Positions 36,034 to 48,027 of a stretch of 64,000 nt of DNA are shown one piece after another. Position 1 is the stretch's first letter, and every line of letters starts with the position of its first letter. This DNA is from Gaeumannomyces sp. JS-464 (lineage: Eukaryota; Ascomycota; Sordariomycetes; Magnaporthales; Magnaporthaceae): the NCBI GenBank assembly GCA_002197995.1, contig NGZR01000007.1:82399-146398 (forward strand), given 5' to 3'. The notes beneath the pieces were generated by a model, which searched no databases, had not been told where the DNA came from, and saw only the letters and a list, made by a program, of their open reading frames with translations. The position numbers were made by a program, and so were the translations under genes.

Positions 36034-37764
36034 GATGTGCTGATGGTATTGTGACTACTGTGCATGTCGATGGCAGGTGTCGCGATTCCGGGCTGGAAAT
36101 TTGTTCGCGAAATGCCTGTTTGCTGCCGCGTCTCCGGCCGCAGCTGTCGCGAGCGGCTGCTGCGCTGCGTGGGCCTCGTCTCCACAGATACGTGGGTGGC
36201 CCCACAAATATTCTATCCCTGCCATGAGCCACGAGAGACTGGAGCCCACGTCACCAGGGGTCACTTTTGCTTGTCCCGTCACCTCCCGATGAGCCATCAG
36301 CCCTACCCAAACCATGCAACCTCTTCCTGTGTGAAGAGCAAGACTTCCAGCCGACGTGTTCTGTCAACCCCCGGGCCCTGAGATCATTCGCTTAATATCA
36401 CCTAGCAACGTTAATTGTGGCAGCATTTGCCACTCTTACTTTCTCCTGTCCAGGTTTTTCTGCCCGATTGGTCACTGGCAACCAACCTTTCCATAGTATG
36501 CGCGCCAGCAGCGAATAACCCAAGCCAACTTCGCTGTGCTGGTGTTCGGACAGTCTTGGATCTCGTGCCATGTGTCTCCTCGCTGTTACTTCGTGAGGAG
36601 ACTGTGTGGCTCTCGGTCTACGATTCCCTGGTATTAATACTTGGTGTCGAGGCTATTCTCTTCTTCGACCGTATGCCTACGAGCACGACTTTCCCCTTAT
36701 CTCCGAAGCCGTCTTCTAGAGCAAGCTAGGTAAGGGCAGTTAACAGCGGCATAACCGACTGTCTCTGGCGATATCTCGATGGTTTCGAAAGGGCTGCCTA
36801 GGTCTGTGGTGCGCATGTAGAAAATCGACAGGATCTGATGCCTTCCCGTCTAGGGAGTTATCTGCAGGGCCCGCCGCACCGGTACCTCTTTAGGTAGTAT
36901 CATCCACATCTGATAGCTCTGGTCCGAGACGCTCGAGGGGCACAGCCTTGAAAATGTGTCTGAAAAACCGGCGGCGCATTCCCTAGTAAACCCGACCAAA
37001 CTCACGGAGATAGCTACCGACCTCCGACTTATCACTGGTCGGACCGATCTCCTGGAAACGCCGATGCTTTGGTAGCCTGTGCCGAGGGGCGATGCACCGG
37101 CCGATGGTCAGAAGCTTTTGCTGCTCCTTAGACGGTGGGTTACGCTAGAGAGCTTGTGTATCCATCCGATAGAACATGGAGTGGAGATCTAAATGACTGT
37201 GGTGAATTTCTACCTTCCATGCTGTCAGAGTGAATGCAGGTTCCATTGATTTACCGCATTCAGTGGGGTCCGAGGGAGCCTCGTCAGGCGCAATGATTGA
37301 TAGAGGTGGCAGGGAGAGCTCCGGACCGCGAATCAGCCTTCAGTGGGTGGTTACATCGCAACTTCCATCACCCATACTTAAAGTAGCGTAGACCCGCCCC
37401 GCCCTATTTCATAGCAGGTACAGCCGGTTTTGCGGGGTCTCTCACATCAATTCCCCGTCGCAAAGCCCAGCCCCCCGTCAATCGTCGCAAAACGGCTGTC
37501 CGCAAGGCAGCACGCCCACCTCACCTCCCTTGGCCGGGCTCCGTTGGCAATCCTAAACATTCCCCCATCGCAGCAGCTCCATTCACACGGCCGGAGTTTG
37601 ACGTCTGCCGACCCTGTCACGCTGAATCGCCAAAGGAAGCGCGCGCGACACTCGGGCTGCTTGCGTGACTGTGTCGCGATCAGGCATTGCTCCACCCTCG
37701 TGGCTTTGCTTGAACCGCCGTCAGATGACTGCCTAGGGCAGCCAAATTTCGCATTTGACTACAA
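36034..37764. other. Divergent intergenic region, HIR1 / adenosine-deaminase-like
   Basis: About 1.7 kb. The middle part (36400-37400) is less GC-rich than its surroundings and rich in stops in all frames. No protein, repeat or RNA is recognised. An old inactivated repeat cannot be excluded. Confidence 0.5.
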
Positions 37765-40065
37765 ATGAGCGCCAGTCCCAACCGCCGCTCTCTCCGGGCT
37801 GCTCTAAGGCGGCGGAAAAAGACAACAGCGCCCGAGGATCTGTTCCAGCAGCCAGCACGCATGGGGAACCGCTGCTTCAAGGACGAGAGCAGCGAGCTGG
37901 GCCATGACGGCATGGACATAGACACAGAGATGCCGGCGCGCCCCGCGTTCGACCGCAAAGGCGACGCCATGAGTTTCCCCTCCATCAACACCGCCAACTG
38001 GAGCACGCTTCCCGCCCTCGAGCGCGCCGTCAAACAGCGCAGCGGCGCCGTGCCGCCGAAGCAGCAGGCCGCCATCACGACCCTGGAGGAGTACCAGAAT
38101 GCTCGCAAGAATGTGACTCAGATGGAGCAGGCCCTGGCCTTCGACTTTATCTGCTTCACCAATGCAGACGAAAAAGAGCGCGACGCGAACGCAATCATGC
38201 AGCTGCTGCGCCAAAAAGACAAGGGGCTCTTTGAGAGCGCTCCGCCCAGGAAGGGCTACCAGAACCAGCCGCACAAGCGGCACCCCAGCGACCACCATCT
38301 CACCAATCTGGACCTCGTAGAGCAAACAGACATTTTCCGCGTTGCCCGCAGAATGCCCAAGGGCGCGCACCTACACATCCACTTCAACTCGTGCCTCGAG
38401 GCAACGTTCCTGCTGGGCTTGGCAAAGGACCAGGAGAAGATGGATATCGGGAGCAATAGGCCCCTAATCAACCCAGACGACCTCTACGAATGTGAGATAC
38501 AATTCACCATTCGGGGAGAGCTCGGCGGCCGAGCTGGAGTCCCGCGGAAGGGGCTTCTGAAGCGCGCTCCGACCAGGAAGATCATTGGGAACCCGCCAAA
38601 ACCCCCGGTTCTGGTGAATCTGTTCGATAAGGAAAAATTCGACCAGAGCGAGGAGCCAGCGGACAAGATACGATGGATGAATTACAAAGACTTTCGCGAC
38701 GAATTCCCGCACAAGTTCCCAGGGAGGACTTGGACAAGTGGCTCGAGGGGAAGCTGGTTTACAACGCAGACGAGGCGCACGGCGTGCATCAAACGGCCGA
38801 AGGGTGAGTCCGAGTGAAGCTTAGCAAACCTGCTGCACCCATAGAAAGATGCTAACCCAGCTCCTATTTGTCGTCCCTGACAGTGCCTGGGCCAAGTTTA
38901 ATGGACGGACCAGGATGATGAAGGGCCTGTTCAACTACGAGACCGCCTATCGGCAGTACACTCAACGGTGTCTGCAGGACTTTGTTGACGACAACATTCA
39001 GTATGCCGAGATCCGACCCAACTTTATGCATACGAACCAGGTCTGGTCGACGGATGGCAGGCGGCTGTACGACAACTACGAGATCATGGAGATCATTACA
39101 GATGAATGCAACCGTTTCCTCGAGGATAGGAGGGACTCGGAGGCACCTTTTTTCCAGGGCATCAAGGTTATTTACTGCACCCCAAGGTCTTTTCCCGACA
39201 ACCTAATCAAGGACTCTCTGGACGAGTGCTTAGAACTTAAGCGCTCGCCCGACATTGGCCACATGATTGCTGGTAGGTCTCCGCGATCCGGTATACCCAA
39301 GATTTTGGCCTCACGGGAGCCGCCGCTAACCAGGTGGATGCCATCGTACAGGCTTCGATCTCGTCGGCCAAGAGAGTGCTGGGAGGCCTTTGAAAGACCA
39401 TGTGCAAAACTTGCTTGATTTCCAGGCCGACTGCAAGACCAAAGGCGTGGAAATACCGTTTTTGTTCCACTGTGGAGAGACTCTCGAGATGGGGACCGAC
39501 ACAGACGGCAACGTCGTAGACGCGCTCCTGCTCGGCTCAAAGCGGATCGGACACGGATTCTCACTTTCGAGGCATCCATACATCATGGAAAAGATGAAGA
39601 AGCAGAACATTTGCCTCGAGGTTTGCCCCATCTCCAACGAAATCTTGGGCCTCACGCCAAGAATCGGCGGCCACGCCATGTACAACCTCCTGGCAAACAA
39701 TGTGCACTGCACAGTCAACAGCGACAACGGAACGCTGTTCAGGTATATTCCCTTAATTCCCATGTGGCTACAGTGACCTGTATATGTCTAACTGGGCCCC
39801 CGTCAGGTCGTCATTATCCCATGACTTTTACCAGGTTTTCGTCGGCAGGGACGACTTCACACTCCACGGATGGCGCCAGCTGATCGAGTGGAGTTTGGAG
39901 CATGCCTGTCTGGACAAGGACGAGTACGCCAAGGTCTATCACGAGTGGAAGAAGCTATGGGACGAGTTCTTGGACTGGATTTTGGAAACCTACGAAACCG
40001 TCCTCGACACCATAAGGATGGACAAGCCAAGCAGTACAGGCGGAACGCTATCTAGATCTCCTTAG
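37765..40065 (+). CDS. Adenosine-deaminase-like (ADGF/CECR1-related) metalloprotein
   Basis: Four exons (37765-38803, 38884-39272, 39352-39742, 39807-40065; introns 80, 79 and 64 bp) give about 692 residues of the adenosine/AMP deaminase fold. Metal and substrate motifs appear in order: MPKGAHLHIHFN (two His ligands), FLFHCGETLE (His and the catalytic Glu), RIGHGFSL (His), and VNSDNGTLF (Asp ligand). Compared with classical ADA, the Asp after HxH is Asn, and the second Asp of the DD pair is Asn. Family enzymes hydrolyse adenosine to inosine, but these changes leave the substrate open. There is no signal peptide, whereas animal ADGF proteins are secreted. One missing base at 38718-38724 shifts the frame before the first intron. 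Confidence 0.85.
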
Positions 40066-40747
40066 GACAAGCAGTTTTCTTTTTTTTCTTCCATCGTCAT
40101 TGTCTTTTTTCTACTTTACATGTATGAGAGCGCAACAACGAGCTATGACGCGGGGGGCGGACTTCTGACAAATGCAGCGTTTTTGATGGGTCTGAGATTA
40201 TCTAGAGGGAAACTAAGGCGTTTTGGAGTCGGAGAGGTGGCGGGGATTCTAGACACAGCCCCGAAAAGCGCCTGATTGCCGTGATAGATGCCTGAACTGG
40301 GAGGCTAGGGTGGGCAGCTGCCATTGGGCTTCGACAGGAAGGGCTCCCGGAGGTGAACCGGACAAGAAACAGCACATTTTTCCATCTTGATTTGTAAACA
40401 ACCTGAGAACGTGCCAGCTTTCGTTCTCCGATAGGTATCGTGGCATCTCCATTCGGGCGCGCGCATGGCGGCTGAGGATGGTCAGGCTGCGATGGGGTAT
40501 GCAGCTTGTGCAGAAGAAATGCCATTGGCTCCAACCCCTCCTGGTGGTAGGGTCGAGTCACACACTACGGCCGCACAGCCCCAGGTGGCTATACCAATGG
40601 CGACACCTGGGTGGTGAAGGTGGCGTGGATGCATGATTTACCCGATATGCCCGCCACGCCATTGGGGGATGAAGGCAACGCCCCGTGTGTGCGGCGACTA
40701 TGCGGCGCACCGGACATGTCTGCGTAGCTACCTAGCTATAGTGTGCT
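40066..40747. other. Intergenic between convergent ADA-like and ketopantoate-reductase-like genes
   Basis: A T-rich stretch at 40078-40110 follows the ADA-like stop, as expected of a 3' UTR. Nothing else is recognised. Confidence 0.55.
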
Positions 40748-41484
40748 TCACGAGGTCTGCGCGGTAAAGCGCGCCATCATCTCCGCCTCGCTCGCCGTCT
40801 CACGACGCTTTAGCATGGCGACGAGGGTCGCGTTGCGGGGCGCGGGAAGGCCGAGCTTCGCTGCGCGGGAAACGATGTAGCCGTTAATATAGTCGATCTC
40901 GGTTTGGCGCCCCGCCTGGAAGTCTTGGAGCATGGAGCTGACGTTCCCGCCCGTCCTTTCGGCGACAAGCAGGGCGTCAGCCAGGAGGCGCTCGTCGGAG
41001 AAGTCGTCGTCGGAAGAGAGGGAGGAGGAGGAGGAAGAGGAAGGGAGCAGGGCCCGGACCACGGGGCCCGTCTCGGCGACTACGAGTTTCAGCAGCTCCA
41101 GCCGGGTGGGCGTGGCAAAGACGTCGCGGTTGGGGCAGCCAAAGATTGCGGTCAGGGGGTTGATGGTGGCGTTGACGACGAGCTTGCGCAGCTGCGCCGC
41201 CTTGAGCCGGTGCGGGGTCGCCAGGGTCGCGTCGAGATCACGCGCTTCGAGCAGGCGCTGGATCATGCCGACGCCGTGCGCCTCAGGATGGCGCTGCTGC
41301 TGTTCACTGTCGTCGCCGTCGTTGTCTTCATCCAGCAGGACCCTGCCGATCGTCAGGGGGCCGCGGCCGGCGTGGACGATGGAGAAGGGGCCTGTCCCGT
41401 AGACGCCGGCGCTGCTGATGCCCGCCCAGTAGGCTGGGCGCGACTTGCGGTCTGTGAAGAGTGTTGCGGAGAGCTCTTCTGCGG

Positions 41485-41517
<33 letters not shown>

Positions 41518-41971
41518 GGGGCGAGGGGATACTGTCAGAGGATCCCTGCGACTGAATCTATGATAGGAGCGCTGTGGCGAACATCAGGGGCGCGTGCGTA
41601 CCCATTCCATTCTGTAGAAACAGGACGTTGGAGTCGCGTCCCAGCCTGTGCCGTATAGGCCGCAGAGCCGCGACGGTCATGTACGTCTTGGTGGCCACGA
41701 CGAGATTCTTGATCGGCGGCGGTGGCGCCCCGGGAGCAAGCGTGCGGTGATGGCTCGGCGCCTCGACTGCGAAGCCCGTCCGCCTGTCGGCGGCGTCTCC
41801 GCCGGGCATCCCGCACTCTATCGCCTGGCCGGCGGATGCCCAGTCGGACAGCAGGCCCTCCCGGTGGAGGAGCAGGGTCACGGGCGTGGTCGCCGACTGC
41901 TTTCGCAGGCAGTAGGCGACCAGCTTTCCGAGGTTGCCGATACCGACGACGTAGATTGGCGTCCTGTCCAT
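40748..41971 (-). CDS. 2-dehydropantoate 2-reductase (ketopantoate reductase)-like
   Basis: Two exons (41971-41602 and 41478-40748, intron 123 bp) encode about 366 residues with no correction needed. The N-terminal Rossmann motif is YVVGIGNLGKLVAY. NLVVATKTYMTVAAL and FLQNGM follow, as in PanE/ApbA enzymes. The C-terminal helical domain has KLVVNATINPLTAIFGCPN, with the Asn and Lys of the active site, and SSMLQDFQAGRQTEIDYINGY, which is diagnostic of ketopantoate reductase. The reaction is NADPH-dependent reduction of ketopantoate to pantoate for coenzyme A synthesis. Fungi often carry several paralogues, some with other roles. A Ser run (7 Ser) after ALLP is coded by a GGA-type microsatellite near 41015-41045. 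Confidence 0.88.
41489..41517 (-). repeat. 29-nt poly(T) tract within an intron
   Basis: The run lies inside the single intron of the ketopantoate-reductase-like gene. It reads as poly(A) in the sense direction, about 10 nt upstream of the acceptor, where a polypyrimidine tract is usual. Confidence 0.85.
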
Positions 41972-43057
41972 GGCGGCCGCCTAGAGCCAACTGGTCCTGG
42001 GCTGGGCTCTCCGCTCCTAGGGCCCGTGGCAATTGAAACGAGGGGCGCTGGATTCAAAGGGGCTATTGAAGTCTTGAGTCTTGGAGAGGCGACTCATGGA
42101 TTACATCAAGCCAAAGAGGCAGCACTAAAAAGCCAAGACTGTCCTCAACCTCGGACTTTGTCTTTCATTCATAATGAATTTCATGATTAATTGCCTTATT
42201 TCATCTTTCTGTAATTTACTTACCCTCCCTTCTGGTCATTCTCTTTCATGGTGAAATTTTTCTCCCTCCCACACTCCCCTCTCCCCTGCAATTCGAACAT
42301 TTTGTGCCCTAGTTTTTTGTAAAGGAAAAAAAAAATCTTGCTTTTTTTCCTTCCAACCTTCCGCGCGCTCACTGCGAACAACCCCCAATGATCCATTAAT
42401 CATGGAATGATATGTATGAGACTCTTTGCAAACCCGCAGTCCCACGATCACTTAAAGAAGCACCCAGCCTCACTCAGCCCAAAGCACTAGAGACCTGAGA
42501 GCCAGCCTCAGCGATGGCGCGTCATCGGCAGCGGCACTAAGCCCCTAGAGGTCCCCTTCTCTCGGCAGATAAGGCCCTCTGGCATCGAGCGCCACACGAC
42601 TTTCAATGGCAGTGCCGCCACTTGGCCGCTAACCCACGAGCGAGCCTGATGGTGCACAGCAGAACACCAATCAAGGGCAACCACGGGTGCCGCATAGAAG
42701 CGGGAAAAACCGATGCACGGAAATGCCAAGCCCAGCCCAGCCTCACTAGGCGTGCGACGCCGGGCCCATTTCGAATCCTACCCTGCCTGCCCGTTTGTGG
42801 AGGCGGAGACCCTGGCCTCGCTCCCGTCCTCCTAGTTTTAGATTTCTTCATCCATTTACTTCCATATCATACCAACAATTCCTAGAATTATACTCCCATC
42901 CTTACTTCATATATATCTCGCTGTAAGCCAACATCTACCGGCACTCTTGGGGAACCTCTCTCTCGACCGTCCTAGGATTTTCTAGCACGGGTAACGCGCA
43001 GTAGGCCCCTGTCGCTTGGTTGTCTTCTGGTCTGACCAGGCCTCTTGACCAACAATC
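41972..43057. other. Divergent intergenic region
   Basis: About 1.1 kb upstream of two divergent genes. It is AT-rich around 42160-42350 and pyrimidine-rich (CT) near 42240-42290 and 42840-42930, the latter about 130-200 bp before the next ATG. No gene is supported. Confidence 0.55.
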
Positions 43058-44726
43058 ATGGCCGATGAAGGGTCTCCCGCCGTCCAGGCGTAGGAAACTG
43101 GTTTCCCGCTCTGCCAAGCGACCGCCTAGAAAACTCGCAATGGCGGCTAGATATCATCACGCTGCTCGCCGTCATCGGCGAGTCGTCCATGTCAGAGCAC
43201 TCGCAGACCATCACCTCGTCCGCCCTCTGCCTGCTGCCGCGCATCCTGCCCGCGCCCCAGGCCCTGCTGAAGCCCGTCAGGCCTCATCGCATGCCGACGA
43301 CTGCTGCCAAGGTCACGGGCGTCAAGAGCGGCGTCGCACTCGACTCCGTCGGCTTCTTCGCCAACATCATTGTCAATTTGGACGATATCAAGCCGTTCGA
43401 GTTCCGCGTTATAAGGATCAAGCACGCGGACGAAGGCAACACCGCCGGCGACATAGTCGCCAACAGGTCCCGAACCATGGGTCCCCTTCGGCCATGGACT
43501 ACGTTCGCCGTGTGTTCCGCCTCGGCAGGAAGAGCACAGGGACGTCCCAGGGCGGCACGGCGAGCCATACGATGCTGGGCCGGCGGCCTCCCTCGCTAGA
43601 GGCTGAGGACAGCAGCGCCACAGCGGTCAGTCCCGGGCCCGCCCGGGGTTTCGCCACGCGTTCCACGGGCCGCTCCGTCACCTTCAAGGGGACACCGGAC
43701 CCGGACCCCGAGCAGGGCGACCTGGGACCCCCGCAGCATAAACTCCGCCGGCGACCCACCGCCAAGGACAAAATGACCGACTTCATCGCGAACCCCACGC
43801 TGGCGACGCTTCGCGAGCGCCCGGCGATCCCCGCCAAGCTCTGGAGCCCCATCCACATCCTCGGCATGTTCTCCATGCTCGTGACCGTGGCGCTGCTCTT
43901 CATGGCCTGGTTCTGGACGGACGGGCCGGCCATGCTGGCCGTGAGCATGATCAGCCTGCAGTCCAGCATCGTCGGCTGGGCCAGCTGGTGGCGGCCTGTG
44001 CTCATGAAGCGGACGCACACCAACAAGGTGCCCAAGGGCGACGTCGTCATCCGCACCCGGGAGGGTGCCTTCATCCTGGTCCGGTGCAGCGAGGAGGTCG
44101 GGCGCGAGCTCTTCCAGACGGCCGAGTGCGACTACCGCATCAAGGACAACCGCCTCTATCGCCTGCTCATGGGCCTCGGCACCATGATGCTCATGGTCAG
44201 CACCGTGCTGCTGGGCAACTGCTCCTGGAACATGCAGCTCTTTGTCGGCGCGGCCTACATCATCCTCAACGCCCTCTACTGGGCCCTGAGCATGCTGCCG
44301 CCGAGCGACTTCTGGGACCTGAGCCGCTACACCTGGGAGTGGGAGACGCCCGACGACGCCAAGGACGCGCACGGCGGCCTCCTCGACGACGACGACCTGT
44401 CCAAGTACGACCAGCGCGAGGGCGTGCCCAGCTTCACCCGCACGCTCTGGTACGCCATCCGCGAGACCGGGGTCACGGGCTGGGCCGAGCGTGGCGGCGC
44501 GGCGCCGACGACGCCGCCCTGGCAGCAGTGGCTCGCTGAGGCAGAGGTGGCCGTGGGGCGCGGCGAGAGGACCTGGCCCGCTGTTGGCCGCAAGGACGAG
44601 ATCCTAAAGGAGTACTTGGCCAAAACCAGCGCCCCTAGGAAAGCAACCGAAGCTCCTCTGGAGGACCCGGGAAAGCAGCACGCTCCCGCTACCGAGGTGC
44701 AGGTTCCAATCGGCGGTCCTTATTGA
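43058..44726 (+). CDS. Four-TM membrane protein of unknown function
   Basis: With two missing bases restored (near 43084-43093 and in the G run at 43479-43486), a single intronless frame of about 556 residues runs from the ATG at 43058 (MADEGSPAVQA). The N-terminal segment (LDIITLLAVIGESS, SVGFFANIIVNLDDIKPFEF) looks like a folded domain. An Arg/Ser-rich linker follows, then two pairs of membrane helices (ILGMFSMLVTVALLFMAWFW, MISLQSSIVGWASWW; LLMGLGTMMLMVSTVLLG, LFVGAAYIILNALYWAL). A charged C-terminal tail has WEWETPDDAKD and PPWQQWLAEAEVAVG. I do not recognise the family, although this layout is common among fungal-specific integral membrane proteins. Both breaks are 1-base losses, like others in this window. 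Confidence 0.78.
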
Positions 44727-45450
44727 TGGAGTCGGTGCTTTCCAGAGTTTGATATAGCGCATATTTTTTATCCTTTTCTTATTTCTTTTGAGATATCCAC
44801 ATTCTTATTTTTTCCGTATATTGATGATGTTGAGATCTCATCCATTAACATTTGTATCGTCCAGTATTGCTTGGTAGTCAAGCACCTAGGCTTATCTATT
44901 TGTCTTTGAATACTGAAGCGATTGGCGCTTGGAAGGAGGGACAGGAAAAGGGAAGAACACAAGCTGTAGTTGTCCAGGGGCCGCTCTCTGGGATTGTCCA
45001 GAGTGGACAGGCAGAAAGTCGAATACTGTACAGTCAGTCCCGATTCCATCTGCTACCTGTTAGGCGCCCAAAACGACCGTTCCGTCGTCCCATACAGTGG
45101 ATGGAAATAACGATGCCATGGTGTCAAACCCGGACAGGCTTCAACAAGACAAAGACGGCAAGACCTAACCATGAGACGATCGGCGCGTGCCTGGGCGGGT
45201 AGAGGTAAGCAAGCAGACCCTCAACGGGGGCACCGAGCGTCACATGGCCAGACCGCCAACGAAATGAAACCGGGATCGTGCAGAAGAGTGGACGCGAGGA
45301 GCCCTCTCGGATCAGTCCTCCACCACCAGGCTGAGGCTCAAGCAGGATCCACACGTGTGGATTTGGTGCCGCCCGCTCAGAAGCAGGAACTCGGCAGCTG
45401 GACGCTCGGAAAGAGGTGGGTGGGGAGAGAAAAGCCCGGAACGGGGGCCG

Positions 45451-45452
<2 letters not shown>

Positions 45453-45506
<54 letters not shown>

Positions 45507-45523
45507 CGGGGGGGGGGGGGGGG
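45453..45523 (+). repeat. Poly(G) tract: 54 G, one C, 16 G
   Basis: G runs from 45453 to 45506, then C at 45507, then G from 45508 to 45523, followed by CCC. The length is extreme for a fungal genome. It could be a real G-quadruplex-forming tract, or an artefact of low-signal base calls. Confidence 0.75.
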
Positions 45524-47543
45524 CCCGTTCGTCCCGGCCAGACTTGGCCCCCAGATTTTTTATTTTCTTGTCTTCTGATACCCTGCTTTGAATCGAATGA
45601 ACAGATCAGATCAGGTTTGGATTACCAATGTCCAAGGCCGCCCAGTCACAAACACACTGGAATCCTCCGCATCGACGATCCCGGCGGTATAAGATTACAG
45701 CAAACACTCGCAGTCGGGTTTGCCTGGGTCGCATGTCCGCTTGCGGCGGCTGCACGTGCGACATCCAAGTTCAATATTATTACTGTCGTTGGCGGGCGTC
45801 TCTTTTTTTGGGAGTCGGATTGATTAGCACCGTCAGCGTGCTGTGCGGGAATGGAGACGTCGCCGGACGAAGAGGCGGCAGAGGTGCCGTTCATCCCCGC
45901 GTCGATGCTCTGTGAGCCCGCCATTCGGGATTCGGGGGTCTACGAAAGGCACGACGCAGCTTGCTTCCTGCTGCCCTTTGTATGAGGCTGTCGTCCGCCG
46001 CCTGGGGGCTACTTTCTATTGGCTCGCTCGCAAACTGGGGAAGGCTCGTTGGCGTCGCATATAATGCGGCATGTAGAGAGACAAAGCACATCGAGTCGGC
46101 GGTTCTTCCCTCCGTCTGACCCGTCCGCCTCACCTAAGAACCCCCAGACGCTCTGTTCAACCGCGAGGGTTCGGGTTCTCCATCCGTGGCACCTCTGAAG
46201 CCCATCTTTCCCATCCCCCAAGCGGCGGGTTTGGTCCTGCAGCCAGGTCAGTCCAGCGGGTGGATCACCCAGCCAGACTGCCAGGGTCCGATGCAAGCAA
46301 CCAACCTCCACAAGGGGGTTGACTCACAAAGCAGACCCGTTCGGGGGTCGAGTGCGATCGTTTCCAATTGACCAATTGATTGTTGCTATTCAGTCGCGTC
46401 GAGGGGAAATTTGCGCCATTTGTGTTCCAGCGCGCGCGCACTCCATCACGCTAACTCCATGGATGGCGGAAGGGTTCCGCATTCGAATGGGGAAGGGCGA
46501 GCTGGAAGCCTCGATCTTCAAGGGGCGGGCTGGCTGGTGTTGGATGCGGGCGATGGACGGCCTGGCGAGAGCGAGAAACAGGCAGGACGAGAGCGAGGAT
46601 CAGGCAGCCAGAATCAAATCTCTTGCCTGCTACCTGCGTACGCATGCGACGTGCGTATAAAGTATACGTACACCTGTCCCCAATGCAAGGCCAGATCGTG
46701 GGGGCTGCGTGCCTTGTTTGGAAATTTCCATGCTGGACATCCCAGGACTGCGCTGCCCGCCCGGGAATAGGACTTTGTTGTTGGTCCCTATGGAGATGGA
46801 GCTCAGCCGTCCACGGGACACCCCCAAATGCAGACAGGAGGCAAGGCTCGGGCAAATGCGAAATCCCTCGTGTTTCCATGTCTGCTGGAAATGGGGCTGC
46901 CTGGGCAAGCATCGAATACGCAGATGTCAGTTGGCCATCTGTCAACTTCTCCCATGTCGGACGCCGCCCCTTTTCCTCGAAGTGAGGCCTGGTTACTTCC
47001 TTTTCCAGCTGACCGGCGGCAGCCTATTGAAACGAAGCGCAAACCGTCGCGTCCTCGGCAGCGTGGCCTAGCTGCATATGGTCAAGGTCCATGTGCCTCG
47101 TAGCGACTTGCGACAGGACGGGATTGGTCGGGCGCACGTTGATTCCAGGGGCGGAGTCCTCTTCAAGGTTGTGGGTGGGCTTGAGGCCTGCGTGTGGGCG
47201 GGTCGATCGTGGAAACACGACGCCCCAGGGATCCCACTAACAAATAGACTGTGCGACTGGCTGTTTGTTTTCCAAGGGCGCCACGGCGAAGGCACGGAAC
47301 GGGAACATGCGCCTCAGGAACGAGAACCGCAAAATAAGAAGAAAAAGAGCAAATGAAAGAGAAAGAATAGTTACAACTGAGCATATCCCATATTATAGAG
47401 AAATGAAAATAAATGAGAGGAATATGTGGAAGATGACAGGCCAGAGGAAATGGTCTAGTCGCAAGAGGACAAAGCCAGAGGCAAACAAATGGCACACAGT
47501 GGGATAAAACTCGACGTTGTTAGGTGAGAACCAATTCTCCGGA

Positions 47544-47550
47544 TGAGTCA
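47544..47550 (+). promoter_or_regulatory. Candidate GCN4/CPC-1 binding site (TGAGTCA)
   Basis: TGAGTCA, the core recognised by GCN4-type bZIP factors, lies about 190 bp upstream of the CT-rich probable start region of the cpc-1 gene. Known cpc-1/GCN4-type genes can be autoregulated. The 7-mer alone is expected about eight times by chance in 64 kb, so only its position supports it. Confidence 0.35.
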
Positions 47551-47795
47551 CTCGCAATTGCCCCGCTCTGGGAATCCCAGCCAGGCGGCGGTTTTCTCAT
47601 GTCAGCAAGCCGGGGCACACGCCCTTCCTTGCGCCCTTCAGGGTTTGGTGTTTGGCCTGGTTGCTGCCTGAAAATTACAAAAAAGTGGCAGGCAGCGCTT
47701 CCCCTCCTTTCGCTTCCTCCCTCTTTTTTTTTCTTTCTCCCCAACCCAAATGCATCAATCGCCACAGAACAAAACCACCAACAACATCCATCAAG

Positions 47796-47804
47796 ATGTT
47801 GTGA
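47796..47804 (+). promoter_or_regulatory. Minimal upstream ORF in the cpc-1 leader (ATG TTG TGA)
   Basis: A two-codon upstream ORF (Met-Leu-stop) lies in the presumed long leader, about 660 nt before the main start at 48459. Leaders of GCN4, N. crassa cpc-1 and A. nidulans cpcA carry upstream ORFs that control reinitiation under amino acid starvation. By analogy this could be uORF1. Confidence 0.45.
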
Positions 47805-48027
47805 ACACGCTTCCCCCAAAGGCTCCTGCGTTTACGCACCAACCGTCAAAATTCCGTCCCTACTCCCACCCGCAGTTTGCAAACTCCCCACTCATCACTC
47901 GTCAGATCCCTGAAAAGGAAGACCTGAACTTCACCACGGCTAGTCACAGCTTCGGCTCGAGTTCAAACACCGTCACCATTCCCGCCCAAGACTACAACGT
48001 CTTCACCACGGATTCACAACAGTCACC

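Larger units (their letters stand above)
44727..47739. other. Long intergenic region upstream of the cpc-1 gene
   Basis: About 3 kb without a recognisable gene. It holds the long poly(G) tract at 45453-45523. A CT-rich stretch at 47698-47745 probably marks the transcription start region of cpc-1. Confidence 0.55.

Noticed and set aside
36400..37400. Possible relic of a RIP-degraded transposon
   Set aside because: The stretch is stop-rich and less GC-rich than its flanks, but no terminal repeats, transposase or reverse transcriptase motif can be seen.
43596..44372. 258-codon minus-strand frame opposite the membrane protein
   Set aside because: Antisense of a clear multi-TM coding frame. It is rich in Gly, Arg, Asp and His, as expected from a shadow frame.
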